A DNA stretch of 64,000 bases from contig NZ_JASXSI010000013.1 in NCBI RefSeq assembly GCF_030315685.1, positions 111,075 through 175,074 of the forward strand. Reading direction: 5' to 3'. The stretch comes from Gordonia sp. ABSL11-1. Lineage in GTDB: Bacteria > Actinomycetota > Actinomycetes > Mycobacteriales > Mycobacteriaceae. Positions within the stretch are counted from its first letter, which is position 1; the number at the start of each line of letters is the position of its first letter. Positions 9,355 through 17,200 of this stretch are shown here, in pieces. The translations under genes were made by a program, and so were the position numbers. A model generated the notes under the pieces. That model did no database searches and was not told the DNA's origin. It saw only the letters and a program-made list of their open reading frames with translations.

Positions 9355-10328
9355 GCCGCCGACGACGTCGCGGACCCTTCCCGCCACTGCCCGCGCGGGA
9401 CGGGGTCGACGCCACGCGGGTCATCCTGCGGTCAGGCCCCGAGCGCACGGTCGGGGAGTGTCTTCTGGCGACGCCCTCGTTGGCCGGTCTCGACTCGGAG
9501 GACCTGATCACCCGCGCTGACCGCGGTGAGATCGTCGACGGCGACGGCCGGTCCGTCGAACTGGGTGCGCCGGCCCGCCTGAACACCTCGGTGTATCTGT
9601 ACCGCGATCTCCCCGACGAACCCGAAATCCCCTTCGACCTGCCGATACTCCACCTCGACGATCACATCGTCGTCGTCGACAAGCCGCATTTCCTTGCCAC
9701 GATGCCGCGCGGTCGACACGTCACCCAGACCGCGCTCGTCCGACTGCGCCGCCAACTCGGCACCGACCTCGTGTCCCCGGCGCACCGTCTCGACCGGCTG
9801 ACCGCCGGCGTGCTGCTGTTCACCCTGCGTCCCGAGGTCCGGTCGCGCTATCAGGATCTCTTCGCCGAACGTCGTGCGACCAAGGAGTACCGCGCACTCG
9901 CACCGGTCCGCGACGACCTCATGGTCACCCGGACGGTCGCGGATCGGATCGAGAAGACCGCGGGGGATCTGCGCGCACGCGTCGTCGAGGGTGAGGTGAA
10001 CGCGATCAGCGACATCACCCTCATCGACGGCGTCGCGCCGGGCGGGGGTCTCGGGATCTATGAACTGCGCCCGTTCACCGGGCGCACCCATCAGCTGCGC
10101 ATGCACATGGCTCACCTCGGCGTCGGCATCGTCGGCGACCCGCTGTACCCGAACATCCGGCCAGACTTGGCCGAACTGCCGGATCAGGGCGACTTCTCGC
10201 AGCCGCTGCGGCTCATCGCGCACTCGCTGACCTTCGACGACCCGCTGACCGGGGAACGTCGGCACTTCGAGAGCACCCGGTCGGTCGCCGACGATCTGAC
10301 CCCACCGAATCCGCCCGGTCTACCCTGA
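9351..10328 (+). CDS. RluA-family pseudouridine synthase, probable CTG start
   Basis: The protein converts specific rRNA or tRNA uridines to pseudouridine. The RluA signature HRLDRLTAGVLLF contains the catalytic Asp, and GRTHQLRMHMAHLG and GDPLYP are also present. The usual N-terminus in relatives is a run of arginines followed by PLP-RDG, and here that run (RRRRRGPFPPLPARDG) begins directly after CTG 9351. No ATG, GTG or TTG lies in frame between there and TTG 9480, which would delete this region. CTG 9351 overlaps the SRPBCC stop, suggesting coupled translation. A separate S4 domain is not evident. Function is secure; the start is not. Confidence 0.8.
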   Translation: MSRRRRRGPFPPLPARDGVDATRVILRSGPERTVGECLLATPSLAGLDSEDLITRADRGEIVDGDGRSVELGAPARLNTSVYLYRDLPDEPEIPFDLPILHLDDHIVVVDKPHFLATMPRGRHVTQTALVRLRRQLGTDLVSPAHRLDRLTAGVLLFTLRPEVRSRYQDLFAERRATKEYRALAPVRDDLMVTRTVADRIEKTAGDLRARVVEGEVNAISDITLIDGVAPGGGLGIYELRPFTGRTHQLRMHMAHLGVGIVGDPLYPNIRPDLAELPDQGDFSQPLRLIAHSLTFDDPLTGERRHFESTRSVADDLTPPNPPGLP

Positions 10329-10332
10329 GCCC

Positions 10333-10662
10333 ATGGCCATCCAGACGACCTACGAACGCCATCTCGACCTGGGGTGTGAGGCCGTGGTGTTCATCGACGA
10401 CGAGTCACTGGCATGTTTCCAGATCCAACGTGACCTGGTCGGCGGCCCACGCGCCGACGAGTACTGCGTGACCACCGGCGCCAGCGCTCCGATCTACGGC
10501 GCCATCACCGGGTGGCGCCGCATCGACGATCGGTTCGAATTCGCGCTGACCAGGCGCGCAGGCCGACTCTTCGGCGACGACGTGATCTCGTTCGTCGTCA
10601 CACCGGGTGACGGGGTCACCGTCGACGAGCTCGCCGAGCATGTCGACAGGTTGCTGCGCTGA
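10333..10662 (+). CDS. Uncharacterised 109-residue protein
   Basis: The ATG lies four bases after the pseudouridine synthase stop, so the two are probably co-transcribed. The sequence is mixed alpha/beta with no signal peptide or membrane segment. The segment DEYCVTTGASAPIYGAITGW followed by FEFALTRRAGRLFG recalls the Imm10-type immunity fold, in which a strand pair precedes a short Leu-Phe-Gly turn. No toxin gene is nearby, so an immunity function is not supported. I cannot assign a role. Confidence 0.7.
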   Translation: MAIQTTYERHLDLGCEAVVFIDDESLACFQIQRDLVGGPRADEYCVTTGASAPIYGAITGWRRIDDRFEFALTRRAGRLFGDDVISFVVTPGDGVTVDELAEHVDRLLR

Positions 10663-10670
10663 GACGGCTA

Positions 10671-10676
10671 TACAGT
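10671..10676 (+). promoter_or_regulatory. -10 box for leaderless ybaB transcript
   Basis: TATACAGT contains a canonical TAnnnT hexamer (TACAGT) seven bases before the GTG of ybaB and no Shine-Dalgarno sequence intervenes. The start codon is therefore predicted to be the mRNA 5' end. Confidence 0.5.
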
Positions 10677-10683
10677 TGACGAT

Positions 10684-11052
10684 GTGACTCAACCTTTCGA
10701 TCCCAGCTCACTGTTCGGCGGCGGTGAGGGCGGCGACAACCCGATGGCGGGTCTGCTGGCCCAGGCGCAGCAGATGCAGGAGCAACTGCTCGCCGCGCAG
10801 AACGAGATCGCCGAGGCGGAGGTGACGGGCTCCGCGGGCAACGGCCTGGTGACGGTGACCGGCAACGGCACCGGCGAGGTCACCGCGGTCACCATCGACC
10901 CCAAGGTCGTCGACGCCGACTACGTGGAGACTTTGCAGGACCTCGTCCTCGGCGCGCTCGCCGACCTGTCCACGAAGCGTGAGGCGCTGGCACAGGAGAA
11001 AATGGGCCCGCTCGCCGGTGGTCTCGGCGGCGGCCTGCCCGGTCTCGGTTAG
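10684..11052 (+). CDS. ybaB: YbaB/EbfC nucleoid-associated protein
   Basis: A 122-residue member of the YbaB/EbfC DNA-binding family. A long helix with [22 protein letters not shown] precedes the conserved strand region [22 protein letters not shown], and the C-terminus is a Gly-rich tail ([11 protein letters not shown]). These proteins form tweezers-like dimers on DNA. Its place nine bases upstream of recR is one of the most conserved gene pairs in bacteria. Translation begins at GTG 10684. Confidence 0.94.
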   Translation: MTQPFDPSSLFGGGEGGDNPMAGLLAQAQQMQEQLLAAQNEIAEAEVTGSAGNGLVTVTGNGTGEVTAVTIDPKVVDADYVETLQDLVLGALADLSTKREALAQEKMGPLAGGLGGGLPGLG

Positions 11053-11061
11053 CCGGCCGAC

Positions 11062-11676
11062 ATGTACGAGGGGCCCATCCAGGATCTGATCGACGAGCTC
11101 GCCAAGCAGCCGGGACTCGGCCCGAAGGGTGCCCAGCGGATCGCCTTTCACCTGCTCGGCGTCGAGAACAGCGAGATCGACCGGCTGATCGCGGCCCTCG
11201 GTCGTGTGCGCGACGACGTCACATTCTGCGCAGAATGCGGCAATGTCTCGGCGAACCGGCTGTGCCGGATCTGTTCGGATGCGCGACGCGACGCCACGAA
11301 GATCTGCGTCGTCGAGGAACCCAAGGACGTCCACGCCATCGAACGGACCAAGGAGTTCGACGGCCGCTACCACGTCCTCGGCGGGGCCCTCGACCCGCTG
11401 TCCGGGATCGGGCCGGACCAACTGCGCATCCGCGAGCTCCTGCGTCGGCTGGCCAATCAGGAGGACGGCGTCGACGTGACCGAGGTGATCGTCGCGACCG
11501 ATCCCAACACCGAGGGCGAGGCGACGGCGACCTATCTGCTGCGCATGCTCAAGGACTTCCCAGGGCTGTCGGTCACCCGACTCGCATCCGGGCTGCCGAT
11601 GGGTGGCGATCTCGAGTTCGCCGACGAACTGACACTCGGGCGGGCGCTGTCGGGCAGGCGCGTGCTCGCCGGCTAG
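11062..11676 (+). CDS. recR: Recombination mediator RecR
   Basis: A 204-residue protein, standard for RecR. It contains the helix-hairpin-helix [14 protein letters not shown] (19-32), the zinc finger C56-x2-C59...C68-x2-C71, and a Toprim domain with ICVVEEPKD and [15 protein letters not shown]. With RecO and RecF it loads RecA on SSB-coated single-stranded DNA during gap repair. ybaB immediately precedes it, giving the classical ybaB-recR operon. Confidence 0.97.
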   Translation: MYEGPIQDLIDELAKQPGLGPKGAQRIAFHLLGVENSEIDRLIAALGRVRDDVTFCAECGNVSANRLCRICSDARRDATKICVVEEPKDVHAIERTKEFDGRYHVLGGALDPLSGIGPDQLRIRELLRRLANQEDGVDVTEVIVATDPNTEGEATATYLLRMLKDFPGLSVTRLASGLPMGGDLEFADELTLGRALSGRRVLAG

Positions 11677-11754
11677 GCACGGGACACCGGGTTGCTCCCC
11701 AGCCCGACCGCCCTGACGCGCCGGATCGGCACGACCCCTGCTACAGATAGACGC

Positions 11755-13371
11755 GTGAACAGTCGGGACACCACCCTGCTCGGTCGGCTCGCCGTGCTGA
11801 CGACGGTCCTCACCGCCGCAGTCGGCCTGATGTCGGTGATCCCGGCCTCCGCGGCACCCGCGCCGGCACAGACGCTGTCATGGGGTCCGTGCCCGAAGAT
11901 CCATGGCGCCGGGCCAGAGGTCCGCTGCGCCACCGTGCGGGTTCCCCGGGACCATGCGAGGCCGTCCGGCCCGACGATCCAGATCATGATCAGCCGGATT
12001 CCCGCCCGCGACCCGGGCCGTCGGCGCGGGGTGCTCATCGGCAACCCGGGTGGTCCCGGCGGCGACGCGATTAGCATGTTCTCGGCGCTGAAGGTCCCGC
12101 GCGAGGTCCGCGACGAATGGGATCTGATCGCCGTTCAGCCGCGTGGCCTGCTCTCGTCCACTCCGGCGCGGTGCACGCCCGCCGACGACGCCGACGCCAT
12201 CAGCGCGATCGTGTCGTTCGGTGGACTGAATCGTCAACGCTGTGACAGTGCTGATCCCGGATATGTGCGGACGATCACGACCGAGAACACAGCCCGCGAC
12301 ATCGACGTCGTGCGGCGGGCGCTCGGTGAGGAGAAGGTCAGTCTGTACGGCATCTCCTACGGCACGTTGCTGATGTCGACGTACGCGACGTTGTATCCGG
12401 GACACACCGATCGACTCGTCCTCGATTCGGGTGTCGACCCGTCCTGGGTGTGGAACACGGTGCTGGCTGCGCAGACGTCGTCGTACAAACGCCGGACCCA
12501 CGAAATGATGGCGTGGATCGCTCAGCGCGACAACATCTATCATCTCGGTCGCACGCCGCTTGCCGTCTATCGTGCCTGGAGCTCGAAGGTCGAGAGGGAG
12601 TCGGGTGTGCCCCCGTCGCTGGCTGCGCCACCCGCGCGCGTCGGCGACGTCCCGCCCGGCCTGCGAGCTGTTGCCGCGCAGTACATCGCCGGGGTCGATC
12701 TCACCGCGGACGCCCGGGCCAAGTTCGAGAACGTCATCGCGACGATGCTCGTGCCCGGTGGACTGCAGGCGAAGTCGTCGTTGCTCGGGGTCACCCGGCT
12801 CGCCGCTCCCGACCGCAATCTGTGGCCATTGGTCGCGCTGCGCACTGCCGGCCGTGCGACGGCGCCGTCGACGCCCAACCCGCAGGTCATCAAGCTCCTG
12901 ACGACCATGCAGGAGATGCAGAACCTGATCATGTGCAACGAGAATCAGGTGCCCGCGCAGCCTGCGACGATTCCGGCAGCCTTCTTCGCGAACTACGTCG
13001 TCGGCGATGTGTACGACGCTCCCGGGCTGATCTATCAGTCCGGGATGGCATGTGCGGGTGCGCCGGCGATCACCCGGCCCGTCGCGCTCGCCAATCGCGG
13101 ACTCGCCGCGCCCCCTTTGCAGATCCAGAGTCTCGGTGATCCGCAGACGCCGTACCGGGGATCGTTCGCGATGCAGCGTCTGATGCGCAGCCATCTCATC
13201 ACCGTCGGCGGTGGTGATCACGCGCAACTCGGGCGTCGCAATCCGGCGCTGGATCGGGCGATCACGGGCTACCTCCGGACCGGACGGACCTCGATCCGAT
13301 CGGTTCCGGAGCCGGCGATCTCCGCGTCCCTGACCAAGGCGCCGCACACCGGGATCGGCGCGTCGGGATGA
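11755..13371 (+). CDS. Secreted alpha/beta hydrolase with TAP-like C-terminal domain
   Basis: From GTG 11755 the 538-residue protein has a clear signal peptide ending near ASAAPA (about residue 38). The mature part is an S33-type alpha/beta hydrolase. An oxyanion loop NPGGPGGD lies near residue 103, the nucleophile is S201 in LYGISYGT, and the base is H489 in GGGDHAQ within a TAP-like C-terminal region. Such enzymes are tripeptidyl or prolyl aminopeptidases, or esterases, acting outside the membrane. An in-frame upstream TTG at 11692 would bury the signal peptide and was rejected. Its last four bases overlap the next gene. Confidence 0.85.
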   Translation: MNSRDTTLLGRLAVLTTVLTAAVGLMSVIPASAAPAPAQTLSWGPCPKIHGAGPEVRCATVRVPRDHARPSGPTIQIMISRIPARDPGRRRGVLIGNPGGPGGDAISMFSALKVPREVRDEWDLIAVQPRGLLSSTPARCTPADDADAISAIVSFGGLNRQRCDSADPGYVRTITTENTARDIDVVRRALGEEKVSLYGISYGTLLMSTYATLYPGHTDRLVLDSGVDPSWVWNTVLAAQTSSYKRRTHEMMAWIAQRDNIYHLGRTPLAVYRAWSSKVERESGVPPSLAAPPARVGDVPPGLRAVAAQYIAGVDLTADARAKFENVIATMLVPGGLQAKSSLLGVTRLAAPDRNLWPLVALRTAGRATAPSTPNPQVIKLLTTMQEMQNLIMCNENQVPAQPATIPAAFFANYVVGDVYDAPGLIYQSGMACAGAPAITRPVALANRGLAAPPLQIQSLGDPQTPYRGSFAMQRLMRSHLITVGGGDHAQLGRRNPALDRAITGYLRTGRTSIRSVPEPAISASLTKAPHTGIGASG

Positions 13372-13913
13372 TCGAAGCGGCGCTCGACCGTCATCTCGAC
13401 GACCTTGCCGCCGAGATGGATTCGGGCATCGTGGCGATCGACGGGCCGTCGGGTGCGGGCAAGTCGACCGTCGCGGACGCCCTCGTGGAGCGCCTACGAC
13501 GACGCGGCGTCGGTGTGCAGCTGATCCGAACCGATGACTTCGCCACCTGGGACAACCCGGTCGCGTGGTGGCCGGAGCTGGAAACCGATGTGCTGCAGGC
13601 CTTCATCCGACGGCACGACTACCGCTACCGGCCCCGGGTGTGGCACGACGGTGTGCCGACCACGGGTCCGCTCGTCTGGCTCCGGTGGGAACCGCTGCTG
13701 ATCATCGAGGGCGTGTCGTCGGCGCGACGGCGCATCGCGCAACGGCTCACCTGGTCGCTGTGGCTCGACGGCGGGCCGGCACCCGAGCGCCTGGCACGCA
13801 CCGTCGCCCGCGACGGCGAGGAGTCACGGCCGATGCTCCAGCGGTGGCAGCAGTTCGAGCGCGGCTGGTTCGCCGTCGACCGCACCCGGGAACGGTGCCG
13901 GGTGTTGGACTGA
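13368..13913 (+). CDS. Uridine kinase-like P-loop protein
   Basis: A 181-residue protein with Walker A GPSGAGKST (26-34), a Walker B-like WEPLLIIEGVSS segment and an Arg-rich lid (RRRIAQRL). It resembles the uridine kinase/phosphoribulokinase group found as ATP-binding proteins in actinobacteria. The substrate specificity is unknown. The ATG overlaps the stop of the secreted hydrolase (ATGA), so translation is coupled even though no functional link is obvious. Confidence 0.8.
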   Translation: MIEAALDRHLDDLAAEMDSGIVAIDGPSGAGKSTVADALVERLRRRGVGVQLIRTDDFATWDNPVAWWPELETDVLQAFIRRHDYRYRPRVWHDGVPTTGPLVWLRWEPLLIIEGVSSARRRIAQRLTWSLWLDGGPAPERLARTVARDGEESRPMLQRWQQFERGWFAVDRTRERCRVLD

Positions 13914-13978
13914 CAGACGCACCGAGGTTGCTGCTCAGCCGTTCTCGGTGGGTGTCTCCGGTGCGCTACGCCCACCGG

Positions 13979-14036
13979 CCGTGTACAGAATTTTCCGCCG
14001 ACTGTGCCCTGGATTCCGGCGATCGTGTCCGGGTGG
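13979..14036 (-). repeat. Degenerate copy of the 21-nt tandem repeat
   Basis: On the reverse strand the gap after the kinase contains about two and a half diverged units of the CACGATCGGCGAGATTCTGGA-type repeat seen at 15019 and 37083. The units here carry small insertions and substitutions, so it looks like an older array. No gene was found in 13914-14040. Confidence 0.6.
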
Positions 14037-14040
14037 GGCG

Positions 14041-14205
14041 TCAATCCCTTCGCGAACGGTCGAACCGGAACCGCGGGCACTCTGCGGGTCCGCAGACTGC
14101 ACAGTCGGAGCCGGACCGGTAGTGGAGGTGGGCGTCGCGGGGATGTCCGCATCGGCACCGCGAGTCCGGTGTGCGGCCGAGCCATCGTGCGAACACAGTC
14201 GTCAT
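14041..14205 (-). CDS. Cys-rich mini-protein (54 residues)
   Basis: The predicted protein starts at ATG 14205 behind GGAGAGGAG and is 54 residues long. It holds a compact metal-ligand array: CRCGHPRDAHLHY, then SDCAVCGPAECPRFR. Similar short proteins with C-x-C-G-H...A-H-x-H-Y...D-C-x-x-C are widespread in Mycobacteriales and are likely zinc-binding, but they have no assigned role. The spacing of Cys and His, and a basic C-terminus, argue for a real gene rather than chance. It ends shortly before the udgB stop. Confidence 0.65.
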   Translation of the reverse strand: MTTVFARWLGRTPDSRCRCGHPRDAHLHYRSGSDCAVCGPAECPRFRFDRSRRD

Positions 14206-14270
14206 CAGCCGGCCCGCTCCTCTCCGATCGGCCACACCTGCGTGACCCACCGCAGCCTACCCGTCATCGT

Positions 14271-14996
14271 TCACGGTCGCGGTGGCGTTCGGCAACTCAG
14301 GCCCGCGTGCGTTGCGGCCGCGATCAGCACGTCCTCGAGCATGGTCGGAGTGAGTCGTCCGGTGAACGTATTGTGTTGGCTCACGTGATAACTCCCGAAG
14401 ATCGACAGGTCCTGGTCGTCGCGTCGGATCACGGTGTGCGCCCCGTGGCCGAAGCGTGGACGTGGCCGGTCCACCGTCCACCCGAGGTCGGCGAATGCCC
14501 GGAGTCCGGCCTGCCAGCCGAAGGCTCCCAGGACGACCACTGATCGCACGGTCGGCAGCAGCAGTTCGAGTTCGGCGTCGAGCCAGTGGGTGCACCGGTC
14601 CCGTTCCTCGACGGTGGGCTTGTTCTGTGGAGGCGCGCAGTGCACGGGTGCCGTCATCCGGATGCCGAGGAGTTCCATGCCGTCGTCGAGCGATGTCGCG
14701 CGCGGTTGGTTGGCCAAGCCGACGTCGTAGAGTGCGCGGAACAGGACGTCGCCGCTCTGGTCGCCGGTGAACATCCGGCCGGTGCGGTTACCGCCGTGGG
14801 CGGCGGGCGCGAGTCCGAGGATCAGCACCCGCGCGTCGGTGGGCCCGAACCCCGGAACCGGACGGCCCCAGTAGGTCTGATCCGTGAACGCGGCCCGCTT
14901 CTCGCGGGCGACCTGCTCGCGCCATCGGACGAGACGCGGGCATGCCCGACAGTCGATGAGGTCGGCGTCGAGCGCGGCAATGCTGCGGTACGCCAT
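14271..14996 (-). CDS. udgB: Uracil-DNA glycosylase family 5 (UDGb)
   Basis: A 241-residue Fe-S uracil-DNA glycosylase. The motif GLAPAAHGGNRTGRMFTGD identifies family 5 (UdgB, like Rv1259), which lacks the polar catalytic residue of family 1 and can remove uracil, hypoxanthine and ethenocytosine from DNA. C16 and C19 (CRACPRL) are iron-sulphur ligands; further Cys occur near PVHCAP and DRCTHW. The C-terminal HVSQHNTFTGRLT is the DNA-intercalating region. ATG 14996 gives the family-length protein; longer readings would translate the upstream tandem repeat and were rejected. Confidence 0.92.
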   Translation of the reverse strand: MAYRSIAALDADLIDCRACPRLVRWREQVAREKRAAFTDQTYWGRPVPGFGPTDARVLILGLAPAAHGGNRTGRMFTGDQSGDVLFRALYDVGLANQPRATSLDDGMELLGIRMTAPVHCAPPQNKPTVEERDRCTHWLDAELELLLPTVRSVVVLGAFGWQAGLRAFADLGWTVDRPRPRFGHGAHTVIRRDDQDLSIFGSYHVSQHNTFTGRLTPTMLEDVLIAAATHAGLSCRTPPRP

Positions 14997-15018
14997 ACGT
15001 CGACGATACGACGGCGGG

Positions 15019-15120
15019 CACGATCGGCGAGATTCTGGACACGATCGGCGAAGAACAGGGCACGATCGGCGGGATTGTGGACACGATCGGCGAGAAGTCG
15101 GGCCCGGTCGGCTGGGTGGA
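15019..15120 (+). repeat. 21-nt tandem repeat array, about 4.8 units
   Basis: Four full 21-nt units begin at 15019, 15040, 15061 and 15082, each starting CACGATCGGCG and differing in the last ten bases (units end in TTCTGGA, GAACAGGG, TTGTGGA and AAGTCGGG). A partial CCCGGTCGGCTGGGTGGA unit ends the array. It lies between the udgB start and the gatD stop. There are no unique spacers, so it is not a CRISPR array. Confidence 0.9.
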
Positions 15121-15132
15121 GGCGAGAGTGGG

Positions 15133-15855
15133 TCAGCCGCGGCGGCCGGCGGCCAGGCGCTCGGTGCGGAGTCGGTCGACCTCGGGGAGGTCGAGGGGCG
15201 CCAACGAATCGGTGCCGACGGCGCGGGCGAGGAGATGGTCGGCGAGCTCGGGATTGCGTGCCAGAGCCGGGCCGTGCATGTAGGTGCCGAGAACAGATCC
15301 CTGGACGACACCCTCGGTGCCGTCGCCCACCCCGTTGCCGACGCCGTGCCTCACGTGTGCCAGCGGACGCGCGTCCGAGCCGAGAGTTGTTCCACCGCGG
15401 TGGTTCTCGAATCCGCTGAGCGGTGCGGTCAGGGCGTCGAGCGCGGGCTCGGTGACGAGTTCGCCGATGCTGCGGTCGGTTTGCGGTGCGGTCGTCAGAT
15501 CGAAGAGCGAGATCCCGTCCACGCGTTCACCCGCCGACGTCTCGTACCAGTGGCCGAGCACTTGGATGGCGGCGCAGATGGCGAGCACCGGGCGCCCGGA
15601 TGCCGCTGCACGCTGCAGACCCGGGTAGCGCGTGAGATGCCGGGTCGCCAGTCGCTGGGCGTAGTCCTCGGCACCGCCGAGGGTGTATACGTCGAGCGAG
15701 TCGGGCACCTCGTCGTCGAGGGTGATCTGCACGATCTCGGCGTCGATGCCGCGCATCAATGCACGCTGACGGAGGACGAGCGCGTTGCCGCCGTCGCCGT
15801 AGGTGCCCATGACGTCGGGCAGGACCAGTCCGATCCGCAGGGTCGATTCGCTCAC
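15133..15855 (-). CDS. gatD: Lipid II isoglutaminyl synthase, glutaminase subunit
   Basis: A 240-residue class I (CobB/CobQ-like) glutamine amidotransferase. The catalytic Cys is C94 in AICAAIQVLGHWYE and the partner His is H194 in TYMHGPALARNPE. It hydrolyses glutamine and passes ammonia to MurT, which amidates the D-Glu alpha-carboxylate of lipid II to D-isoglutamine, a step needed for efficient cross-linking. GTG 15855 overlaps the murT stop (GTGA), so the two subunits are made together. Position corresponds to Rv3713 (annotated cobQ2). Confidence 0.93.
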   Translation of the reverse strand: MSESTLRIGLVLPDVMGTYGDGGNALVLRQRALMRGIDAEIVQITLDDEVPDSLDVYTLGGAEDYAQRLATRHLTRYPGLQRAAASGRPVLAICAAIQVLGHWYETSAGERVDGISLFDLTTAPQTDRSIGELVTEPALDALTAPLSGFENHRGGTTLGSDARPLAHVRHGVGNGVGDGTEGVVQGSVLGTYMHGPALARNPELADHLLARAVGTDSLAPLDLPEVDRLRTERLAAGRRG

Positions 15856-17135
15856 TTCCCTGCACCCCGTAGATCGGATCCGCGGGCGCGTTCGGCACGC
15901 TCCAGCGCGGTGCCGAGATCGCGGAACGCGGTGTAGTTGGCCAGCACCTCGACCCGGCCGGGCGGACACGAGGCGATCGCCTTCATCGGGTCGGGGATGG
16001 TCGTGTGCTCTGCTCCCGCGTAGAGCAGACGCACCGAGAGGTCGGCCGCGCGTTCGCCTGCGGCCACCACCTGCATCGTCTCGAAGGCCTCGAATCGCAC
16101 GTCCCACAACCAGGAGAGGTCCTCACCGTCGGGGACCTGACCGTTGACGGCGATGACGAGTCCGTCGGCGTCCTGATCGATCATCGACAGGGCCTCCTGC
16201 CAGCCGGCGGGATTCTTGGCGAGCAGTGTGCGGACGGAATGGTTGCCGACCTGATGGATGCCGTACCGCCCCGCGACCTCGCCGACGGTGCCGACGGCGG
16301 CGACGGCCTTCGCCGGGTCGGCGCCCATCGCGACGGCCGCCGCGACTGCCTGGGTCGCGTTGCCGCGATTCGCGCGTCCCGGCACCGACAGCGTCATCGG
16401 CGCGACGAAATCATCTGGGCCGTAGATGTTCTCGTCGTCGAACCACCACGCCGGGGTCGGACGGCGGAAGTTCTCGTCGCCGCTCGACTGCCAGTCGGTT
16501 CCGGAGCGCACGATCGGTTCGCCGGTGCGGGGGCAGCTCACCGAGTCGCCGACCCATCCCGCGCCGGCGGCCACCCAGATCACCTGCGGCGCGTCGAAGG
16601 CGGCCGAGGTGACCAGCACGTCGTCGCAGTTCGCGACGACCGTCATCGACGGATGCCGTCCGATGCCCTCGCGGAGGCGCCGTTCGATCATGTTGATCTC
16701 GCCGACGCGGTCGAGCTGGTCGCGTGAGAGATTCAGCATCACAAGGACTTCGGGGTCGACGGCGTCGCTGACATGTGGCACGTGGAGCTCATCGACCTCG
16801 AGTGCACAGATGGGCGCGGGACGATGCAGGGTGAGCGTCGCGATGATGCCCGCGTCCATGTTCGCGCCGTCGGCCTGCGTGGCCACCTCGCCCAGTTCGG
16901 ACAGCGCCGCGGCGGTCATCCGGGTCGTCGTCGACTTCCCGTTGGTGCCGGTCACGAGTGCGCTGCGTTTGCCGGCGGCGAGTCGTCCCATGATGTTCGG
17001 ATCGATCTTCGCCGCGACGAGCCCACCGATCATCGAACCCTTGCCGCGACCTGCGGTCCGCGACGCCCACCGGGCCGCGGATGCGGCCGCCAGTGCGACG
17101 GTGGTGCGCATCGGAGTTCTCACGCGGTCGGGCAT
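15852..17135 (-). CDS. murT: Lipid II isoglutaminyl synthase, Mur ligase subunit
   Basis: A 427-residue Mur ligase-like ATPase with the P-loop TGTNGKSTT (62-70), the central domain ending near residue 290, and the C-terminal DUF1727 domain. It activates the D-Glu carboxylate of lipid II and accepts ammonia from GatD. Unlike firmicute MurT, which has four zinc-ribbon cysteines in the middle domain, only one obvious Cys (VSCPRTGEP) remains here, so the ribbon is degenerate. It heads the murT-gatD operon and is divergent from a hydrolase gene across 65 bp. ATG 17135 or ATG 17111 could start translation. Confidence 0.93.
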   Translation of the reverse strand: MPDRVRTPMRTTVALAAASAARWASRTAGRGKGSMIGGLVAAKIDPNIMGRLAAGKRSALVTGTNGKSTTTRMTAAALSELGEVATQADGANMDAGIIATLTLHRPAPICALEVDELHVPHVSDAVDPEVLVMLNLSRDQLDRVGEINMIERRLREGIGRHPSMTVVANCDDVLVTSAAFDAPQVIWVAAGAGWVGDSVSCPRTGEPIVRSGTDWQSSGDENFRRPTPAWWFDDENIYGPDDFVAPMTLSVPGRANRGNATQAVAAAVAMGADPAKAVAAVGTVGEVAGRYGIHQVGNHSVRTLLAKNPAGWQEALSMIDQDADGLVIAVNGQVPDGEDLSWLWDVRFEAFETMQVVAAGERAADLSVRLLYAGAEHTTIPDPMKAIASCPPGRVEVLANYTAFRDLGTALERAERARGSDLRGAGK

Positions 17136-17200
17136 GGCAACGAGTCTGACACAGGCGGTCGGGGGTGGCGCGACCGTGCGCCGCGGGTACGCTCGCGGGC

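Noticed and set aside
15019..15120. CRISPR-like array
   Set aside because: Repeats are 21-nt and contiguous with no spacers, and no cas genes are nearby.
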